A stretch of 64,000 bases of DNA from Xylocopa sonorina (taxonomy: Eukaryota > Arthropoda > Insecta > Hymenoptera > Apidae): NCBI RefSeq assembly GCF_050948175.1, contig NC_135199.1:558001-622000 (forward strand), written 5' to 3'. A program made the translations under genes and the position numbers. This document shows positions 60,401-64,000 of this stretch, in pieces. Numbering within the stretch: the first letter of the stretch is position 1; every line of letters starts with the position of its first letter. The notes beneath the pieces are model-generated. The model saw only the letters and a list, made by a program, of their open reading frames with translations, had not been told where the DNA came from and ran no database searches.

Positions 60401-62100
60401 ATGAAACTCCGGTACAGGTAACTGTATGCCAGGGCTTAATCCATATTCCCCCGGAAGAGAAAAGACAGAAAATTATTCAAGAAAGTCACGACACCCCCGT
60501 AGGAGGCCATAAGGGCGTAAATAAAACATACTCAAGGGTTAGAGAAAGATACTACTGGCCAAATATGAAAGTCCAGATCCAAGACTTTATTAGCAGATGC
60601 AAAAGCTGCCAGTCGGAGAAACTAGTACGCGTAAAAACCCGACAACCGTTGACATTAACAGACACCCCGGGTTGCGCGTTTGACAAAATCTCAATGGACG
60701 TCATGGGTCCCCTTCCGACAACTCCCGACGGTTTTACCAATATCCTAACCATCCAAGATCTTCTGACCAAATATTCCGTAGCCATCCCTTTAAAACATAC
60801 AACTGCCGTTGATATCGCCGAAGCATTAATAACTGGTTTCATTTGCAAATTCGGATGCCCGAAGGGTATTCTAACCGATCAAGGCTCCAATTTCATTAAT
60901 AGTTTAATAAAAGCGATCGCGATTAAATTCAAAATTAAGCAATACAAATCAACGGCCTTCCACCCACAGACGAATGGATCGGTCGAACGATCACACCATG
61001 TCTTGGCCGAATACCTCAAGCATTTCATCAACACCAGTGACGACTGGGAAAGATGGCTTCCGTACGCCATGTTTTCCTATAACACCAGCGTTCAGGAGGG
61101 TACATTGTATACTCCGCACGAACTAGTCTTCGGGCGAATTGCGAGAACACCATCTGAAACCCCATTTCAGGATAATACAGAAAACGAGACCTATTCCGAT
61201 TATCTGATAAATTTAAACGAAAAAATTACTACATCGCAAAGGGTAGCCAGGGAAAATCTCGACAACGCGAAGCGAAGAGCAAAATTTTATTATGATAAAA
61301 AAATTAACGTTCAGAAATTCGAAAAAGGCCAATGGGTTTATCTGCTCAGGGAACCGAATAAACACAAGTTCCAGTCTCAATATGTGGGCCCATACCGAAT
61401 TATAGAAATTCTGAACGACAACAATGTGAAAATAGCGATTAGGGGCCGTCACAAAATTGTACACGCCAACAAATTAAAATTATGTAAAAGGATGAGTGTA
61501 ATCGAATCAGGAGAGATAAAGACTAAAGCGAACGTAATAAGTGCGACACAACGGGAAGTGAGTGCAACGAACTCTAAAAGTGATAGTGGAACAAGTGCCT
61601 CAGGTACCTTACCAACCAGCCCAGTCATGGTCAACTCGGGTCACTCCGACAACGCGAAACGAGCCCGCCGCTGTCTACCTGGCGAGGATACTCCAGAGGG
61701 CAAGCTGCCAACCGGCAAAACTACCAATGTCAGGTCATCATTTCCTGTGCATCTTCGAGACAGGAGATCTTGGCATTGCCAAGATTCCTTTACCATGGGG
61801 GGAGGTGTAACGTCCGCCGAACCTCGCGGTACCTCCAGCACTCCCCGGCAGAGCCACATACATCGCCTGCCACCGCCACAGAGACAAGCGTACCGACACA
61901 TGGTCAATCTACCTGATCGCCGTGCCAAGGCAGTCACCCTCGCAACCAGGAGTTCGACTTCACAACCGCGCTACGACGCGCTATCAGATAGCTGGGAGAG
62001 AGATGAACCACAGCCTCCGCACGAGGACCAATCCACGTATCACGAGGAGTCGCCCGCCGTATCGCACCCATATTCATACTATTCATATTTGTATCCATAA
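57301..62100 (+). CDS. Pol polyprotein PR-RT-RNaseH-IN (element 2)
   Basis: The frame is uninterrupted. Numbering the 1546 residues from the first ATG (57460): protease VDTGAEIN at about 10-17; RT with YLDD at 513-516; RNase H with D662 in TDAS; integrase HH-CC finger, then D1080, D1140, E1176 (DDX35E); a GPY/F-type segment (QYVGPYRI). The region after integrase is Ser/Thr-rich and poorly conserved with element 1 until the hairpin-coding stretch before the PPT. The last 97 codons lie in the 3' LTR and end in PYSYYSYLYP, matching the aromatic tail of element 1. Catalytic residues are all present, but supply depends on a gag that is frameshifted in this copy. Confidence 0.95.
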   Translation, partial: RERPPAAPRDPTRGPFKHSQSRDDRPLIRGPNRSAAINLTGKTNTPSVILNSNVLIKPTEFMVDTGAEINVIKRSALSSAARIDCSETVVITGVTNGKTTTIGTVNIVLFDRVVPFNVVDDDFPLGPDGILGSGFCADAEISFPKSQVRWNGKTIPFKREISNISNEVPPLPPDTKAEIVDKISIPPRMNAGIKIRVINSAIREGIVPRIDIAPGIFFGDALVTVRRGTAITRVINSTDEAVTLALPPLQLEPVPDISREGKSALFPIFSNSSPIPKPNRNLTKSILVPAASNGSPQKGELSNKASSRLTSPSNDGPPLFTASASVRNSTYAQVTKSDAKTTPPKDKRSSKPRLEQVVDLLRLSHLNDEERAHVIRLVEKTQDLFYIDGDKLGYTNAATHKIPTVDDRPINVKQYRFPPVHKEEIRDQVEKLLQNDVIRNSKSPYNSPLWVVPKKPDSSGKKRWRVVIDYRALNEKSIADAYPLPSITEILDQLGSAKYFSTFDLASGFHQIPMEPADAHKTAFSTPHGHFEFTRMPFGLKNAPATFQRLMDNVLAGLQGNELFVYLDDIVVYASSLQEHETKYDKLTRRLREANLVLQPDKCEFLRREVSYLGHIISEDGVKPDPAKVSAVRDFPRPTNQKQIKQFLGLAGYYRRFISNFSNITKPLTNLLKKDAQFVWRNDQENAFVKLRDALCEAPILQYPNFKEPFIITTDASADAIGAVISQGRIGRDLPIAYTSRLLNSAERNYSTIEKECLAIVYAVHHFRPYIYGNRFTLVTDHRPLVWMNSVKDPSSRLVRWRLKLAEYDYDMVYKAGKSNSNADALSRNPVKVMPITQPSSSDEDIFDPSPLALRREKTEPPPPPPPSPADKQSTPDTLSRNYPTVPTPRIKAGNTEMYEPTPGEHIRYEPLFKFTRDTIATRRDNIVIFIAQSGQPYDKGAKEIQKSGKFFFDKDNINLARARVVKIEDYYQIQLPIVEHQSRAIDYNIVIEALRSLYDVVNELQLKTISIAQTYLDSIPWAQIQRALQDLLYETPVQVTVCQGLIHIPPEEKRQKIIQESHDTPVGGHKGVNKTYSRVRERYYWPNMKVQIQDFISRCKSCQSEKLVRVKTRQPLTLTDTPGCAFDKISMDVMGPLPTTPDGFTNILTIQDLLTKYSVAIPLKHTTAVDIAEALITGFICKFGCPKGILTDQGSNFINSLIKAIAIKFKIKQYKSTAFHPQTNGSVERSHHVLAEYLKHFINTSDDWERWLPYAMFSYNTSVQEGTLYTPHELVFGRIARTPSETPFQDNTENETYSDYLINLNEKITTSQRVARENLDNAKRRAKFYYDKKINVQKFEKGQWVYLLREPNKHKFQSQYVGPYRIIEILNDNNVKIAIRGRHKIVHANKLKLCKRMSVIESGEIKTKANVISATQREVSATNSKSDSGTSASGTLPTSPVMVNSGHSDNAKRARRCLPGEDTPEGKLPTGKTTNVRSSFPVHLRDRRSWHCQDSFTMGGGVTSAEPRGTSSTPRQSHIHRLPPPQRQAYRHMVNLPDRRAKAVTLATRSSTSQPRYDALSDSWERDEPQPPHEDQSTYHEESPAVSHPYSYYSYLYP
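61767..61785 (+). promoter_or_regulatory. Hairpin upstream of PPT (element 2)
   Basis: ATCTTGGC-ATT-GCCAAGAT: perfect 8-bp arms, a 3-nt loop, ending 20 nt before the 3' LTR exactly as in element 1. It differs from the element-1 stem by one compensated base pair. Confidence 0.65.
61797..61805 (+). other. Polypurine tract (element 2)
   Basis: GGGGGGAGG directly precedes the 3' LTR (61806). It is translated as the GGG of MGGGV in the Pol frame. Confidence 0.85.
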
Positions 62101-63429
62101 TCGAGCGAATTTTAGTATTTAAGTACACGACACTCCATGTACATACACAAAACAACACACACAGAAATAGCATAAGTATTTTCTTGTATAATCTTAATTT
62201 TAGAAAGCGATTAATTATAAGTAGTTTCAAGCGAAGCGCCCGAGCGAGCGCCCGACGCGCGCGGCTCACGCTGAACGCGCGTGACCCCACCACAACCGAC
62301 CGCCCCACTTCGAGGGCCGAGCGTTTCGCCCCACTCTGGGGCCCTGCGACTCGCGCGCCCCGCGATCCGAGGAGGTCGCGGATCCGCGAGCCGATGATCA
62401 GATCGAGCCTTGAGCTCAACGCGAACGGACTTTCATGCCTTCGGGCTTTACTTCATCTCACTCGGAGTTATATACTATTTCAACATCGTTCTAATTCAAA
62501 CTTCGAATTCAAACTCTAACTCAAGTTCCTAACTCTAACTTCACCTATATTCTAATTATATTCAACATCTAGTATTTAGTAAGTTTAGCATAGGGTAGTA
62601 AGTGTAAGCTCAGGTATTATTTAGAATATATATTGTATTTTTACCAGTATCTACAATTCTCGTTATTTGCATTTTATTCCTTGCTATAATAATTTAGCGT
62701 GAAGTCTTCCTCGAGTTCTCGCGTCTTCCACATACATTCAGGGAGCTCTGACCTTTAGTCGAAACTTGGTAACCGATCAGTTAGAGAGGACAGCCGCTTA
62801 ACTGCATCGGCCCACAGCTAGACTAAAGAGTAGACATCCGTCGGTTTCCTTATTTCTGGACCGGTAAGCTAGAGAGGACCACCGCTTAGTGGACCCGTAT
62901 CCAGACTTTTTGGAATCCGACTCGAATGCGCCGTTCCGATATTAACAAGCGAACTCGACGCGCGGGAAGGAAGAACTTCCTCCGGTCATTAGTACGCGAA
63001 TACGTTGGTGCAAATACCGTCGCGTACGTCTACCACTGCAACATTTCTCCTCCTGCTGACCGCCGACCGGACAACCGTGCCGCAACTTCGCCTCCGCCAC
63101 AGATCCGCTCGAACGAGCTGATACGATCAAGGAATCAACCAGCCTGGGTACTCGTCCCCGTAACAATTCCGCCTCGCAGCCCTTACGCAGGGACCATTCC
63201 GGAGGGCGATCCACGTAGACAAAGGTACCTGGAAAAGAGAAATTGAAGCAGCGGTCTCAAGGCGCCAGAAGGTAAGTCCGTGTCATTATTATCGCACCCG
63301 TGTCTTCTTCGACTGTAAACCGCGAGCCAGAAAGAACCCGGTCTTCGTCGCAATTTCCGCGAGCCGAACCGTACGAGGCTGCGTGTCGCTTCCGGCAAAT
63401 GATAAATTTTCGCGACCCGTGACGTGACA
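61806..63429 (+). repeat. 3' LTR of element 2
   Basis: 1624 bp, the same length as the 5' LTR. By eye it differs at about three positions (near 62284, 62421 and 62719). It encodes the Pol C-terminus to TAA 62098-62100 and carries a second copy of the small ORF. It is followed by reverse satellite starting acataatattcattg. Confidence 0.95.
62926..63246 (+). CDS. LTR-encoded small basic ORF (3' LTR, element 2)
   Basis: A 106-codon copy identical to the 5' LTR frame at 55500-55820, followed by the same splice donor at 63272. Confidence 0.35.
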   Translation: MRRSDINKRTRRAGRKNFLRSLVREYVGANTVAYVYHCNISPPADRRPDNRAATSPPPQIRSNELIRSRNQPAWVLVPVTIPPRSPYAGTIPEGDPRRQRYLEKRN

Positions 63430-64000
63430 ACATAATATTCATTGCGAAGTGTCATGTATACCTCGCATTCCTTTCAAAAGAATGTAAATCGGACACTTCC
63501 TTGCTAGGAAGTAGCGTTTGCAGATGTCTACGTATCGTAGCATTAGAGTTCTAATGCTTCTGAAAACGCGATATCGCTACACATTTCTATGTTTCATGAT
63601 AATATACAATATTCAATGTGGAGTGTTATGTATACTTCGTATTCACTTGAAAAGAATGTAAATGCGACACTTCCTTGCTTGGAAATAGCATTTGGAGATG
63701 TCTACGTATAGAAGCAATAGAGTTCTAATGCTTCTTAAATCGCGATGTCGCACCTCATTTCTATGTTTCATGATAAGATATAATATTCATTGTGTAGTGT
63801 TATGTTTATCTCATCTATACTTCAAATGAATGTAAATGCGACACTTCCTTGCTAGGAACTAGCGTTTGCAGATGTCTGCGTATCGTGGCAGAAGAGTTCT
63901 AATGCTTCTCAAACCGCGATATCGCATCTCATTTCTATGTTTCATGACAATATATAATATTCATTGCGAAGTGTCATGTATACCTCGCATACAATTCAAA
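63430..64000 (-). repeat. 174-bp satellite array 6, reverse orientation (continues past window)
   Basis: About 3.3 reverse monomers after element 2, continuing to the window edge. Same orientation as array 5, but the phase across element 2 is not continuous. Confidence 0.95.

Larger units (their letters stand above)
54380..63429 (+). mobile_element. Full-length Ty3/Gypsy LTR retrotransposon, element 2
   Basis: The element is 9050 bp with LTRs of 1624 bp each (54380-56003, 61806-63429), the same 18-nt tRNA-Leu-type PBS, gag, pol and PPT. It is a diverged relative of element 1: proteins align throughout, nucleotides only in blocks. The two LTRs differ at only about 3 positions by eye, so they were homogenised or inserted very recently. 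Gag carries a 1-nt frameshift near 56875; pol is intact. The flanks lack a duplication: CATC precedes, ACAT follows, and the satellite phase jumps by roughly 25 nt across the element. Confidence 0.96.

Overview
This window looks like pericentromeric or centromeric heterochromatin of an insect. About 35 kb of it is one tandem satellite family with a monomer of about 174 bp, roughly 200 copies. Two full-length Ty3/Gypsy (Metaviridae) LTR retrotransposons, two reverse-strand solo LTRs of the same lineage and a 7 kb non-satellite island interrupt it. The insect call rests on the Gypsy elements (gag with two zinc knuckles; PR-RT-RNaseH-IN pol without a chromodomain; a primer-binding site matching tRNA-Leu) and on AT-rich satellite beside CpG-rich elements. 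A hymenopteran is plausible, but the sequence does not prove it. No complete host gene is visible.

Layout: 1-4963 satellite, forward; 4964-6552 solo LTR A (minus); 6553-8421 satellite, reverse; 8422-17282 Gypsy element 1 (plus); 17283-30480 satellite, reverse, decaying through 30960; 30991-36650 island with two eroded LTR-plus-PBS relics of another family and a possible spliced host gene at 32.9-33.9 kb; 36650-37780 unique AT-rich DNA; 37780-44391 satellite, forward, degenerate at its island end; 44392-45871 solo LTR B (minus); 45872-54379 satellite, reverse, containing a 3129-bp higher-order duplication; 54380-63429 Gypsy element 2 (plus); 63430-64000 satellite, reverse.

The two Gypsy elements are diverged relatives with the same plan: LTR of about 1.5-1.6 kb, PBS, gag, a -1 shift into pol, a hairpin, the polypurine tract, LTR. 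Comparing them exposes features a domain search would miss. These are a GGGAAAC slippery heptamer followed at exactly 6 nt by a conserved stem; a hairpin 20 nt before the 3' LTR whose stem is kept by a compensatory base-pair change although the encoded residues change; a Pol frame that runs through the polypurine tract and about 97 codons into the LTR; a second LTR-encoded frame with a mostly synonymous substitution pattern; and a perfect splice donor just after that frame.

Element 1 has an intact coding frame, a 4-bp target duplication and LTRs differing at about a dozen sites. Element 2 has almost identical LTRs (about 3 differences) but no target duplication, and gag carries a 1-nt frameshift. 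Both solo LTRs sit exactly where the satellite switches strand, and their right junctions fall at the same satellite phase. This points to LTR-mediated rearrangement of the array.
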